Assembly: GCF_023544665.1 (NCBI RefSeq)
Contig: NZ_JAMJFL010000023.1
Coordinates: forward strand, 1-64,000
Length of the DNA: 64,000 bases
From: Streptomyces sp. YS415
Lineage (GTDB): Bacteria; Actinomycetota; Actinomycetes; Streptomycetales; Streptomycetaceae
Direction: 5' to 3'
A program made the position numbers and the translations under genes. Below, in pieces: positions 40,227 to 50,916 of the stretch (its first letter is position 1; every line of letters begins with the position of its first letter). A model generated the notes under the pieces. It had not been told where the DNA came from. It made no database searches and saw only the letters and a list, made by a program, of their open reading frames with translations.

Positions 40227-42524
40227 ATGGGACGAGCGGAAGAGAGACGAGCACGGCAGCGCGGTGGCCGCCGCGCGGCGCCCAGGCGTCGCCGCTCGTC
40301 CGGCCCGGCGGGCGCCGGCGGCATACGCCGGTTCTTCACCTGGAAGAAGATCCTCGGCACGTTCCTGGGGCTGTTCCTGCTCGGCATCGGCGGCTTCGTG
40401 GTGCTGTACATGATGGTGCAGGTGCCCCAGGGCAACGCCGCCGCCAGGCTGCAGAGCAACGTCTACAAGTACAGCGACGGCACGGTCCTCGCCCGTGACG
40501 GCAAGGTCAACCGCGAGATCGTCGACCTGTCCAAGGTGCCCGAGGAGATCCGCAACGCCTTCGTCGCCGCCGAGAACAAGTCCTTCTACAAGGACTCCGG
40601 CGTCGACTTCAAGGGCACCGCCCGCGGCTTGATCAACACGGTCAGCGGCAAGGGCGCCCAGGGCGGCTCCACGATCACCCAGCAGTACGTCAAGAACTAC
40701 TACCTCACCCAGGAGCAGACCGTCACCCGCAAGCTGCGGGAACTGGTCATCTCCCTGAAGGTGGACCGCCAGATGTCGAAGGACGAGATCCTCGCGGGCT
40801 ACCTCAACACCAGCTACTTCGGCCGCAACGCCTACGGCATCCAGGCCGCCGCGCAGGCCTACTACCGGGTCGACGCCGAGAAGCTCAGCGTCGAGCAGGG
40901 CGCGTATCTGGCGGCCCTGCTCCAGGCGCCGAGCCAGTACGACTGGGCGGTCGCCTCCGAGACCGGCAAGGACCTCGTCAGGGCCCGCTGGGACTACGTC
41001 CTCGACAACATGGTCGAGGAGGGCTGGCTGAACTCCGCCGACCGCGGGTCGATGAAGTTCCCGGTGCCCAAGGAGCCCAAGGCCGCCGCGGGCCTGGAGG
41101 GCCAGAAGGGCTACCTCGTCGAGCTCGCCAACAGCCAGCTCGAAGAGCAGCTGATGAAGCAGGAGGGCCTCTCCCGCTCCGAGGCCGAGACCCAGGTCAA
41201 GAGCCAGGGGTGGACCATCACCCTGAACATCGACCGCAAGCGGCAGGCGCGGCTGGAGGAGGCGGTCGAGACCGAGCTCACCAGCAAGCTGGACCCGAAG
41301 GAACGCCCCGTCGACGCGGACATCCAGGCGGGCGCCGTCTCCGTCGACCCCAAGACGGGCAAGATCGTCGCCCTGTACGGCGGCGAGGACTACTTCAAGC
41401 ACTACCGCTCCAACGCCACCCGGAACGACTACCAGCCCGCGTCGACGTTCAAGCCGGTCATCCTCGCCGCGGCCCTGGAGAACGGGGCGAAGAACCAGGA
41501 CGGCGAGACGATCGGCGCGAGCACGGTCTACGACGGCACCAGCAAGCGGCCGGTGGTGGACGCGAACGGCAAGAAGGTCGGCTTCGCCCCGCCGAACGAG
41601 GACGACGTCGACTACGGCGACGTCACCGTGCAGACCGCCATGAACAAGTCCGTCAACTCGGTGTTCGCGCAGATGGGCGTGGACGTCGGCATGGCCGAGG
41701 TGATGGACACCGCCGCCGACCTCGGCATGGACGAGGACCTCCAGGCGGTGCCCGCGCAGACGCTCGGCACCATGGGCGCCAGCCCGCTCCAGATGGCCGG
41801 GGTCTACGCCACCCTCGACAACCACGGCAAGCAGGTCACCCCGACCCTGATCAAGTCGGCCGAGCAGCAGAACCGCACCGTCGAGATGCCCGACGCGATC
41901 GGCGAGCAGGTCATCAGCCGCGAGGCCGCGGACACCGTGACCTCGGTGCTCACCGGTGTGGTCGACGACGGTACGGCCCGGCGCTCGGTGCGGGACAACC
42001 CGGCCCGGGACGGCCAGCAGGTCGCGGGCAAGACGGGTACGTCGGACTTCGGCAGGTCGGCCTGGTTCACCGGCTACACGCCGGACCTGGTGACCGCGGT
42101 CGGCATGTTCGGCGAGGACGCCAAGTCGGGCGACCAGGTCAACATGAAGGGCGCGACGGGCACCCTGCCGGGCACCGGCCGGGTCAACGGCGGTGGCCTG
42201 CCGGCGTCGATCTGGGCGGCGTACACCTTCGGCGTGACGGACACGGACGCCGAGTTCGACCTCGACACCGACCAGGGCGCCGCGGTGGAGCCGACCTGGA
42301 CGCCGACGCCGACGCCGGAGCCGAGCCGCACCCCGACCCAGGAGCCCACCACCAAGGCTCCGACCACCCAGGCCCCGTCGAAGACCCCGACGCAGACGCC
42401 GACCGGCACCCCGACGACGGACGAACCGACGGACGAGCCCACGACGGACCCGCCGGCGACGACGACACCGCCGACGGACGAGATCCCCGAGGATCCGGTG
42501 GATCCGAACGAGGACGACCGATAG
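40227..42524 (+). CDS. Bifunctional class A penicillin-binding protein
   Basis: A 765-residue peptidoglycan synthase. A basic, disordered head (1-40) and one membrane helix (ILGTFLGLFLLGIGGFVVLY) are followed by a GT51 glycosyltransferase domain (FVAAENKSFYKDSGVDFKG, GGSTITQQYVKNYYLT) and a transpeptidase domain with S406 in PASTFKP, KSVNS and K602 in AGKTGT. The C-terminal ~75 residues are a Thr/Pro/Glu tail. It polymerises and crosslinks the wall on the outer face of the membrane. A 14-bp hairpin ends the gene. Confidence 0.96.
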   Translation: MGRAEERRARQRGGRRAAPRRRRSSGPAGAGGIRRFFTWKKILGTFLGLFLLGIGGFVVLYMMVQVPQGNAAARLQSNVYKYSDGTVLARDGKVNREIVDLSKVPEEIRNAFVAAENKSFYKDSGVDFKGTARGLINTVSGKGAQGGSTITQQYVKNYYLTQEQTVTRKLRELVISLKVDRQMSKDEILAGYLNTSYFGRNAYGIQAAAQAYYRVDAEKLSVEQGAYLAALLQAPSQYDWAVASETGKDLVRARWDYVLDNMVEEGWLNSADRGSMKFPVPKEPKAAAGLEGQKGYLVELANSQLEEQLMKQEGLSRSEAETQVKSQGWTITLNIDRKRQARLEEAVETELTSKLDPKERPVDADIQAGAVSVDPKTGKIVALYGGEDYFKHYRSNATRNDYQPASTFKPVILAAALENGAKNQDGETIGASTVYDGTSKRPVVDANGKKVGFAPPNEDDVDYGDVTVQTAMNKSVNSVFAQMGVDVGMAEVMDTAADLGMDEDLQAVPAQTLGTMGASPLQMAGVYATLDNHGKQVTPTLIKSAEQQNRTVEMPDAIGEQVISREAADTVTSVLTGVVDDGTARRSVRDNPARDGQQVAGKTGTSDFGRSAWFTGYTPDLVTAVGMFGEDAKSGDQVNMKGATGTLPGTGRVNGGGLPASIWAAYTFGVTDTDAEFDLDTDQGAAVEPTWTPTPTPEPSRTPTQEPTTKAPTTQAPSKTPTQTPTGTPTTDEPTDEPTTDPPATTTPPTDEIPEDPVDPNEDDR

Positions 42525-42527
42525 CGA

Positions 42528-42560
42528 AAGGGCGCCCGGTGGTCCGCACCGGGCGCCCTT
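42528..42560. terminator. Bidirectional hairpin between the PBP and phosphatase genes
   Basis: AAGGGCGCCCGGTG / CACCGGGCGCCCTT is a perfect 14-bp stem around GTCCG, between two convergent genes. A/T at the base allows termination in both directions. Confidence 0.85.
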
Positions 42561-42580
42561 CGTCGTTCCGTCCGCGGCAC

Positions 42581-44665
42581 TCAGCCGCGATTGAGCTCGA
42601 ACCACACCACCTTGCCGGTGCTGAGCCGTGTGGCCCCCCACCGCCGCGCCAGCTTGTTGACGAGGTACAGGCCCCGGCCGCCCTCGTCCGTCGCCCGGGC
42701 CTGCCGGAGCCGGGGCAGCTGCGGCACGTCGTCGCCCACCTCGCACCGCAGCACGTCCGTGCGCAGCAGCCGCAGTGTGACCGGCCGGGAGGTGTACCGC
42801 ACCGCGTTGGTGACGACCTCGCTCACCAGCAGCTCGACCGAGTCGGACATGTCCTCCATCCCCCACCGGGACAGCGCACGCCGGGCCAGCCGCCGCGCCC
42901 GCCCGGGCGCCGCGTCCTCCGGCTCCAGGTACCAGTACGCCACGTCGCTGGGCGCGATCCCGTCGAAGCGGGCTGCGAGCAGGGCGATGTCGTCGTCCCG
43001 GTCACCGGGACCGAGCATGTCCAGCACCTCGTCGCACAGCGCCTCCAGCGGCGGCGGATGATCCGGCCCGGTCAGCTGGGCGGTCGCGGCGAGCTTCTCG
43101 CGCAGTTGCTCTATGCCGGTCCACACGTCCCGCAGCCGCGACTCCACCAGGCCGTCGGTGTACAGCAGCAGGGTGGCGCCGGCCGGCGCGTCCAGCTCCA
43201 CGGCCTCGAAGTCGACCCCGCCGACCCCGATCGGGGCGCCCGGCGGCACCCGCAGCACCTCGGCCCGGCCGCCCAGATGCAGCAGGACCGGCGGCGGATG
43301 ACCGGCGTTGGCGATCGTGATGCGGTGCGCGACCGGGTCGTACACGGCGTACAGACAGGTCGCCATGCGGTCCGTGCCGAGCCGCTGGGCCTGCTCGTCG
43401 AGGTGGTGCAGCACCTCCTGCGGCGGCAGGTCCAGGCCCGCGAGCGTCTGGGCCGTCGTCCGCAACTGCCCCATGATCGCGGCGGATGTCATGGAGTGGC
43501 CCATGACATCGCCCACCACCAGCGCCACCCGGCTGCCCGGCAGCGGGATCGCGTCGTACCAGTCGCCGCCCACCCGCGCGGTCTCGGCGGCCGGCAGATA
43601 GCGGGACGCGAGCCGTACCCCGGTCGGCCGGGGGAGGGTTTCGGGCAGCATCGTGCGCTGGAGCTCGTCGGCGATGTACGCCTCACGGCCGTACAGCACC
43701 GCCTTGTCGATGCCGAGCGCGCTGTGCGTGGCCAGTTGGGCGGCGACCAGGAGGTCGTCCGCCTCGAAGGCGATGCGCTCGGGGCGGCGCAGGAAGATCG
43801 CGGCGCCGATCACCCGGCGCCTGCCGCGCAGCGGCGCGAGGATCGCGCGCTGGCCGGAGGGCACCACCAAGTCCCCGTCATCACCCAGGAGTTCGGGCAG
43901 CGCGGCGCTGGCGGCGGGCGCGTCGGCGAAGACCGGACGGACCCCGCGCAGCACCTCGGCGAGCGCGCCACCGGGCCGCACCTCGCACAACTCGGCGGTC
44001 ACGGCGGACAGTTCGGCCAGCTCGGTCGGCTCCGGCGCGCCCTGCGCGGGCAGGAAGCCGCCGTCGGTGTCCCGCTCCTCCGGTATTCGGTCGGTGCGGC
44101 GCAGCCGCAGCACGACGGGCCCGGTGGGCCGCTCGTCGCCGACCGGCAGCGGGTCGCGGAGATAGACGAGGATCGCGTCGGAGAACGTCGGCACGGTCGC
44201 CCGGCACAGCCCCATCACGATCTCGTCGAGGTCGATGCCGCGGGCGATCCGCCGCGTCGCGGCCCCCACGAACCGCAGCCGGTCCCCGTCCCGCCGCATC
44301 GGCGTCGGACGGCCGGGCGCCACTCCCTGCCCGCTGCGGCGCTCCTCCGGGGCGGGCGCGGTGCTCGGCTGGGCCGGGATGCCCTCCGGGACCGGCCGGG
44401 GGCGGTGGGTGTCGGCCTCCGCGGCGGCGGAGGGCTGCGCATGCTCGGGACCGTTGCTCACGGGGGCCTTGTCGTTGCCGGACGGGGCGGTGGTGCCCGG
44501 GGTGGAGGGCGGTTCACCGGTGCGCGCCTGCGCCGGTAACGCGGCGGCGCCGGGCGCGCGGGACGGGGTCGGGGTACGCAGGAGCGCCCCGCGGGGGTCC
44601 GCGGGGTCGGCGCCCAGGGGGCGCTCGAACGAGGTCGGCTGCTCCGTCACGCGTGTCGCATCCAT
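42581..44665 (-). CDS. SpoIIE-type phosphatase with GAF and ATP-binding kinase domains; contains a TTA codon
   Basis: A 694-residue signalling protein from ATG 44665. A disordered N-terminal ~150 residues precede a PAS/GAF-like region (FVGAATRRIARGIDLDEIVM, AILAPLRGRRRVIGAAIFLR), a PP2C-type SpoIIE phosphatase domain (ARVGGDWYDAIPLPGSRVAL, VVGDVMGHSMTSAA, LYTDGLVE, DDDIALLAARFDG) and a C-terminal HATPase_c_2 domain (SVELLVSEVVTNAVRYT, GRGLYLVNKLARRWG). It probably switches an anti-sigma cascade, both dephosphorylating and phosphorylating antagonists. Codon 43 (44537-44539) is TTA, so expression may need bldA. A GGGTAT element lies upstream. Confidence 0.92.
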   Translation of the reverse strand: MDATRVTEQPTSFERPLGADPADPRGALLRTPTPSRAPGAAALPAQARTGEPPSTPGTTAPSGNDKAPVSNGPEHAQPSAAAEADTHRPRPVPEGIPAQPSTAPAPEERRSGQGVAPGRPTPMRRDGDRLRFVGAATRRIARGIDLDEIVMGLCRATVPTFSDAILVYLRDPLPVGDERPTGPVVLRLRRTDRIPEERDTDGGFLPAQGAPEPTELAELSAVTAELCEVRPGGALAEVLRGVRPVFADAPAASAALPELLGDDGDLVVPSGQRAILAPLRGRRRVIGAAIFLRRPERIAFEADDLLVAAQLATHSALGIDKAVLYGREAYIADELQRTMLPETLPRPTGVRLASRYLPAAETARVGGDWYDAIPLPGSRVALVVGDVMGHSMTSAAIMGQLRTTAQTLAGLDLPPQEVLHHLDEQAQRLGTDRMATCLYAVYDPVAHRITIANAGHPPPVLLHLGGRAEVLRVPPGAPIGVGGVDFEAVELDAPAGATLLLYTDGLVESRLRDVWTGIEQLREKLAATAQLTGPDHPPPLEALCDEVLDMLGPGDRDDDIALLAARFDGIAPSDVAYWYLEPEDAAPGRARRLARRALSRWGMEDMSDSVELLVSEVVTNAVRYTSRPVTLRLLRTDVLRCEVGDDVPQLPRLRQARATDEGGRGLYLVNKLARRWGATRLSTGKVVWFELNRG

Positions 44666-44702
44666 CCGTCCGGGGCGTGTTGTTCGTCCCGCCGAAGTCC
44701 CG

Positions 44703-44728
44703 ATACCCGCAATACCTGCCCCAGGAAC
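44703..44728 (-). promoter_or_regulatory. Possible sigma-B-type promoter of the phosphatase gene
   Basis: On the minus strand GTTC, a 16-base spacer and GGGTAT, about 38 bases before the ATG. The Streptomyces SigB consensus is GNNT-N14-16-GGGTAT/C: the -10 is exact, the -35 matches less well. Confidence 0.35.
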
Positions 44729-44933
44729 GGAATTCCCGCGTGGCCAGAGGCAGTTCCTGTGCCACCGGCGGGCTGTGCGCCGCCCGTCCCGGTGTTGCCC
44801 TCGTACCCCTCGCTCACGTCCAGCCGCCCCTCGGTGACGATCGGTCAAGCCCAGTGCACGCTCCGGTGGTTGCCTCCGCGCGCCCTTGCGGAGGACGATC
44901 CTACGTTTCATGCCCGGGGGCGCATCAAGGGTC

Positions 44934-45644
44934 TCATGAGGACATGTGCGCGGGCGTACGGCCTGCGTCCTCCGGCAGTGCTCGCGGCGGTTCTCCCGGG
45001 ATCTCCTCCGGCAGTGACGGTACAGCCCAGGACGGGTTCGGGCGCCAGTGCTGCCAGCCGTCCGAGAACGGTGACCCCCAGGCGCGGATCACCTCCACCG
45101 CGGAACGCCCGGCCTCCCGGACCCGTTCGGCGGTGCGGGCGTCCATCAGGCCGTCCTGCTGGGCCTGCGCGAACTCGTCCTCGTCGCGCCAGCCCCAAGT
45201 CCGGTCAGGGTACACACAGATGTCCAGGAAGTGGTCCTCGGAGTCCACCCCGTCCGGCCGGCGGACCAGCGGCTCCTCCAGGTTCACGTACCAGTTCTTG
45301 AACCGCCAGCCCGCGTCCCAGAACAGCCACACCGACCACGGCTGCCCGGGCCCGGCCAGTTTCAGCACCCCGGTGCCGAACCAGCGGTCCCGCTGCACCG
45401 TGCGCGGCTTGGTGTAGCGCGACCGCAGGGGCTCCTCGTGCACGGGGGTGCCGTCCGCGAGCGCCGGCTTGAGGCACTCGGTCCCGGGCGCCAGCCAGAC
45501 GGCGAGCAGTTCCGGGTCGTCCCGGACGACGGTGACCGGACGCACGATGTGGAAGCGCGCGCCGCCGTTCTCCCGGTACCGCCACAGAATGTGACTGCCG
45601 GGCGCCCAGTGCGCCGTCGCGCCGCCCGCTTCCGCCGTCGTCAT
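44934..45644 (-). CDS. DUF402 domain protein
   Basis: A 236-residue protein. The C-terminal half has the DUF402 pattern (WYVNLEEPLVRRPDG, DHFLDICVYPDRTW, DEDEFAQAQQDGLMD) with acidic residues that bind a divalent metal. Members hydrolyse nucleotides or nucleotide-linked compounds (for example FomD), but the substrate here is unknown. ATG 45644 is preferred because GGTGGAG stands five bases upstream; in-frame starts at 45662 and 45710 are less likely. It follows fumC by 90 bases in the same direction. Confidence 0.85.
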   Translation of the reverse strand: MTTAEAGGATAHWAPGSHILWRYRENGGARFHIVRPVTVVRDDPELLAVWLAPGTECLKPALADGTPVHEEPLRSRYTKPRTVQRDRWFGTGVLKLAGPGQPWSVWLFWDAGWRFKNWYVNLEEPLVRRPDGVDSEDHFLDICVYPDRTWGWRDEDEFAQAQQDGLMDARTAERVREAGRSAVEVIRAWGSPFSDGWQHWRPNPSWAVPSLPEEIPGEPPRALPEDAGRTPAHMSS

Positions 45645-45734
45645 CGCTCCACCGTCCGCCATGCACAGATAGTAGGTGTCACCGACTGCCGTCGCTGCGG
45701 CGAACGTCACGCCCCGCGCGCCCGGCGCCGATCG

Positions 45735-47132
45735 TCACGGGCGCGTCATCCGCAGGACATCCAGGGCTTCGTCCAGCTCAGCGAGGGTCAGGTCGCCGCG
45801 CTCCACATACCCGCTCTCCAGCACGACTTGACGGATCGTCCGGCGCTGCGCGAGCGCCTTCTTGGCCACCTTGGCGGCTTCCTCGTACCCGATGTACTTG
45901 TTCAGCGGTGTGACCACGGAGGGTGACGACTCGGCGTACTCGCGGGCCCGTTCACGGTGCGCGACGATGCCGTCGACCGTCCGGTCGGCGAGCAGCCGGG
46001 AGACGTTGGCGAGCAGCCGGATCGATTCCAGGACGTTCTTCGCGATGACCGGGAGCATCACGTTGAGCTCGAAGTTGCCGGCGGCCCCGGCGGTGGCGAC
46101 GGTGGCATCGTTCCCGGTGACCTGCGCGGCGACCATCAGCACCGCCTCCGGAATGACCGGATTGACCTTCCCCGGCATGATCGAGGAACCGGGCTGGAGA
46201 TCGGGCAGCGAGATCTCCGCGAGCCCGGTGCGCGGCCCGGAGGCCATCCACCGCAGATCATTGGCGATCTTCGTCAGCCCGACCGCGATGGTCCGCAGCT
46301 GCCCGCTGATCTCCACGACGCCGTCCCGCGCGCCCTGCGCCTCGAAGTGGTCGCGCGCCTCGGTCAGCGGCAGCCCGGTGGCCCGGGCGACCTCCTCGAT
46401 GACGGCGGCGGAGAAACCGGGCGGGGTGTTGATGCCGGTGCCGACGGCGGTGCCGCCCAGCGGCAGCTCGGCGAGCCGGGGGAGGGAGGCCTCCAGCCGC
46501 TCGATCCCGTACCGGACCTGGGCGGCGTACCCGCCGAACTCCTGCCCCAGCGTGACCGGCGTGGCGTCCATGAGATGGGTGCGCCCGGACTTCACGACGT
46601 CCGCGAACTCCTCCGCCTTGCGGCCGAGGGAGTCGCCGAGGTGCCGGAGCGCGGGGATGAGATCGCGGGTGACGGCGGCGGTGGCGGCGATGTGGAGGGA
46701 GGAGGGGAAGACGTCGTTGGACGACTGCGAGGCGTTCACATGGTCATTGGGGTGTACGTCCCGGCCGAGCCGTTCGCTCGCGAGCGTGGCGATGACCTCG
46801 TTGGTGTTCATGTTGGACGAGGTGCCGGAGCCGGTCTGGAACACGTCGACGGGGAAGTGCTCGTCCCACTTCCCGTCCGCGACCTCGGCGGCGGCCCACC
46901 GGATCGCCTCGGCCACGTCCTTGTCGACCACGCCCAAGTCGGCGTTCACCTTCGCCGCGGCGCCCTTGATCCGCGCCAGCGCCTCGATGTGCGCCCGCTC
47001 GATCCGCTGCCCGGACACCGGGAAGTTCTCCACGGCACGCTGGGTCTGGGCCCGCCACTTGGCGTGCGCGGGCACCCGGACCTCGCCCATGGAGTCGTGC
47101 TCGATGCGATAGCTCTGCTCTTCGTCGGCCAC
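45735..47132 (-). CDS. fumC: Class II fumarate hydratase
   Basis: A 465-residue cytoplasmic enzyme interconverting fumarate and malate in the TCA cycle, oxygen-stable and iron-free. The signature GSSIMPGKVNP, plus TGSGTSSNMNTNEV and GRTHLMDATPVTLGQEFGGY, identify the family, and the length is normal. The start is GTG 47132 with an excellent ribosome site GGAGGTGATC. A class I iron-sulfur fumarase is encoded 658 bases away, so the cell holds both forms. Confidence 0.97.
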   Translation of the reverse strand: MADEEQSYRIEHDSMGEVRVPAHAKWRAQTQRAVENFPVSGQRIERAHIEALARIKGAAAKVNADLGVVDKDVAEAIRWAAAEVADGKWDEHFPVDVFQTGSGTSSNMNTNEVIATLASERLGRDVHPNDHVNASQSSNDVFPSSLHIAATAAVTRDLIPALRHLGDSLGRKAEEFADVVKSGRTHLMDATPVTLGQEFGGYAAQVRYGIERLEASLPRLAELPLGGTAVGTGINTPPGFSAAVIEEVARATGLPLTEARDHFEAQGARDGVVEISGQLRTIAVGLTKIANDLRWMASGPRTGLAEISLPDLQPGSSIMPGKVNPVIPEAVLMVAAQVTGNDATVATAGAAGNFELNVMLPVIAKNVLESIRLLANVSRLLADRTVDGIVAHRERAREYAESSPSVVTPLNKYIGYEEAAKVAKKALAQRRTIRQVVLESGYVERGDLTLAELDEALDVLRMTRP

Positions 47133-47276
47133 TGCCGATCACCTCCACCTGGCACAGCGTCCCGGACATGTCACCTGTTCCCCGTCGGCGCTGATCGTCA
47201 CAGCGCGCGCGGGGGGCGGGGCGGGGGCGGACAATGAAGGCACGCAGGGGGACCGTCACCCCACAGGAGGCAGGAC

Positions 47277-47750
47277 ATGCTCCGCAGCTTCAGGACGCTC
47301 GGCGCGCTCGGCGCCGGTCTGGCGGCGGCGACCGCCCTGGTCATGGCGGCCCCTGCGGCCGCGCAGGAGGACGACTTCACCCTGTACGCCCGGGAGGTCG
47401 CGGGCGACGAGGAGGAGCAGCAGCAGGCGCCCGAGGTCGGCGACACCTTCTCCTTCGCCGACGACCTCTACCGGGACAAGGGCGGCGACAAGGTGGGCCG
47501 GGACGGCGTCGCCTGCACGGTGGTGCGCACCGGCAACCCCATGGACATCCAGTGCCTCGGCACCTTCGTGCTGTCCGGCGGCCAGATCACCGCACAGGTG
47601 CTCATGACGGTCCCGCTGGACGAGTCGGCCGAGCTGCCCGCCTTCGACGCCTCCGTCACCGGCGGAACCGGCGACTACCGCGGCGCGAGCGGCGAGATCC
47701 GGTTCACCGACGACGGGGACTACCAGCGACTGGACTTCGACCTGGGCTGA
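47277..47750 (+). CDS. Secreted allene-oxide-cyclase-barrel-like protein
   Basis: A 157-residue exported protein. The signal peptide is cut near APAAAQE. The mature domain has the pattern of the AOC/dirigent barrel (FTLYAREV, VGDTFSFADDLYRDKGGDKV, GTFVLSGGQITAQVLM, GGTGDYRGASGEIRF). Such small secreted barrels are common in Streptomyces; their ligands are unknown. ACAGGAGGCAGGAC is a strong ribosome site. The stop codon lies inside the terminator hairpin shared with the fumarase gene. Confidence 0.85.
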   Translation: MLRSFRTLGALGAGLAAATALVMAAPAAAQEDDFTLYAREVAGDEEEQQQAPEVGDTFSFADDLYRDKGGDKVGRDGVACTVVRTGNPMDIQCLGTFVLSGGQITAQVLMTVPLDESAELPAFDASVTGGTGDYRGASGEIRFTDDGDYQRLDFDLG

Positions 47751-47784
47751 GCGACGGCTCCCCTCGCCGGAGAGCCGTCGCTCA
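47748..47784. terminator. Hairpin overlapping the stop codon, between convergent genes
   Basis: TGAGCGACGGCTC / GAGCCGTCGCTCA is a perfect 13-bp stem with an 11-base loop. Its first three bases are the TGA stop of the barrel protein gene; it also faces the end of the class I fumarase gene. Confidence 0.8.
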
Positions 47785-47789
47785 GGCGG

Positions 47790-49457
<1,668 letters not shown>

Positions 49458-49616
49458 GTCGCCCATTCCTCACTCGACAGATGCGGCGGCCGACCTCCAT
49501 CGGTCAGCGCCCACCAGGGTAGGACCTGCCGCCGGAGGCGGGCTTGTGAGGTAAGGCTCAGTTCGGCCGGGAACGGGGGGCTATCGCGATCTATCGTGTG
49601 TGGGTACGCTTCTCTC

Positions 49617-50300
49617 GTGGACCTTCAGAAGCAGACCGCGCCCGCTGCCGCCGCCGAGCTCCGTGCCTCCGACGCCGACCGCGACCGGATCGCGGACATC
49701 CTCCGCGAGGCACTCGCCGAGGGCCGCCTCACCGCCGAGGAGCACAGCGAGCGGGTGGAGGGGGTGCTGGCCGCCAAGACGGTGGGTGAGCTGGAGGTCT
49801 TCATCAAGGATCTGCCCGCCGCCCATGGTCCCCGGCCGGCGGCGTCGTACGGCCTCATCCCGAGCCGCCCCGCGAACCTCCCCACCGACCCCGACGACAC
49901 CGCGATCGCGATCTTCAGCAGCGCCGTCCGCAAGGGCCGTTGGCGTGCCGGGCGCCGGATCCACGCGTACGCGGTCTTCGGGAGCGTGGAGATAGACCTC
50001 AGCGAGGCGCTCTTCGAGTACCAGCAGGTCGTCGTGAAGGCGGTCTCGGTCTTCGGCAGCGTCGAGGTCCGCGTCCCGGAGAACGTGTCGCTGCGCGGCA
50101 CCGGCGGCGGTGTCCTCGGCAGCTTCGAGGTGGACACCCTGGACGCGGAGGACGCGGCGGCGCCCGTGGTCTACGTGGACGGGTGGGCCGTACTGGGCAG
50201 CATCGAGGCCAGGCCCCGGCGCGGCAAGCTGGTGACCGACATCCTCGACCGGGTCCATGCCAAGGTCGAGAAGAGTTTGCGCAAGCATCTGAATCATTGA
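49617..50300 (+). CDS. DUF1707 protein with a LiaF-like C-terminal domain
   Basis: A 227-residue cytoplasmic protein starting at GTG 49617. Residues ~15-68 are the DUF1707/SHOCT-like domain (LRASDADRDRIADILREALA, GRLTAEEHSERVEGVLAAKT). Residues ~105-205 hold repeated strands (IHAYAVFGSVEIDLSEALFE, AVSVFGSVEVRVPENV, GWAVLGSIEARP), a DUF2154/LiaF-like beta structure. Related proteins sense cell-envelope stress, but this one lacks membrane helices. There is no clear ribosome site and TACGCT lies six bases before the GTG, so translation may be leaderless. Confidence 0.82.
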   Translation: MDLQKQTAPAAAAELRASDADRDRIADILREALAEGRLTAEEHSERVEGVLAAKTVGELEVFIKDLPAAHGPRPAASYGLIPSRPANLPTDPDDTAIAIFSSAVRKGRWRAGRRIHAYAVFGSVEIDLSEALFEYQQVVVKAVSVFGSVEVRVPENVSLRGTGGGVLGSFEVDTLDAEDAAAPVVYVDGWAVLGSIEARPRRGKLVTDILDRVHAKVEKSLRKHLNH

Positions 50301-50316
50301 CAGATGCGAATCCGGG

Positions 50317-50340
50317 GCGAACCGAAAACATTCGGTCCGC
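50317..50340 (+). terminator. Possible terminator after the DUF1707 gene
   Basis: GCGAACCGAA / TTCGGTCCGC pairs at nine of ten positions around AACA, 17 bases after the stop at 50300. Confidence 0.4.
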
Positions 50341-50462
50341 TCATCCGGCCACGCGCGAGCGCCGGAATCCAGCGCTTCGGAACTGACTGCATAGGCGCGC
50401 GCACAGCGGGTAGACCTTGCTGCATCGTCTCTCGCTCGCGAAGCCGTCGTCAGGAGTAGACC

Positions 50463-50840
50463 GTGCTGCAACCGCCGCATTCGTCCCTGCATGTCGCTGC
50501 CGTCCCGGCTCAGCGGGTGCCAGTGCAAGACAGGGACCAAGACGCGCCCTGGCACACCGAGGCGGTGTGCCGACGCGACGAGGCCGGCCTGTTCTTCGCT
50601 CCCTCCAAGGAGCCCACCGCGGCTCGGCTCTCCCGCGAGGAGGCGGCCAAGCGGGTCTGCGCACGCTGCCCGGTGATGGTCGAATGCCGCGAACACGCCC
50701 TCCTGCAGCCCGAGCCCTACGGGGTCTGGGGCGGCCTCACCGCGGCGGAGCGCCGAGTGGTCCTGGCTCGCCGCAGGCGCCGCGACCTGGAGCTGAAGAA
50801 GGCCGCGAGGACGACGGGCCGCATAGCGCAGGCGGGCTGA
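50463..50840 (+). CDS. wblI: WhiB-like iron-sulfur regulator
   Basis: A 125-residue WhiB family protein. It has the four cluster cysteines (AVCRRDEAGLFF, then CARCPVMVEC), the turn YGVWGGLT and a basic C-terminal helix (RRVVLARRRRRDLELKKAAR) for DNA contact. WhiB proteins bind sigma factors and DNA with a [4Fe-4S] cluster sensitive to oxygen or NO. The position between the DUF1707 gene and glpX matches S. coelicolor wblI as I recall it; the symbol rests on that synteny. GTG 50463 is the start. Confidence 0.9.
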   Translation: MLQPPHSSLHVAAVPAQRVPVQDRDQDAPWHTEAVCRRDEAGLFFAPSKEPTAARLSREEAAKRVCARCPVMVECREHALLQPEPYGVWGGLTAAERRVVLARRRRRDLELKKAARTTGRIAQAG

Positions 50841-50859
50841 GACGCACAGGCGGAGAAAA

Positions 50860-50885
50860 GGCGCCCCCTCCGCACCGGGGGCGCC
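50860..50885. terminator. Hairpin between convergent wblI and glpX
   Basis: GGCGCCCCC / GGGGGCGCC is a perfect 9-bp stem with an 8-base loop, with AAAA before it, which gives a U tail on the glpX side. Confidence 0.75.
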
Positions 50886-50916
50886 CATTGGCCGCTGATC
50901 GGCCCGCTGCTTCCGC

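Noticed and set aside
41210..44539. A 1109-codon open frame on the plus strand crossing the PBP gene end, the terminator and the phosphatase gene
   Set aside because: It runs through a perfect bidirectional terminator and overlaps two well-supported genes in other frames; composition is Arg/Gly/Pro-rich shadow.
44666..44911. N-terminal extension of the SpoIIE phosphatase from 44911
   Set aside because: The added residues are Arg/Gly-rich without family similarity and would run through the GGGTAT promoter candidate.
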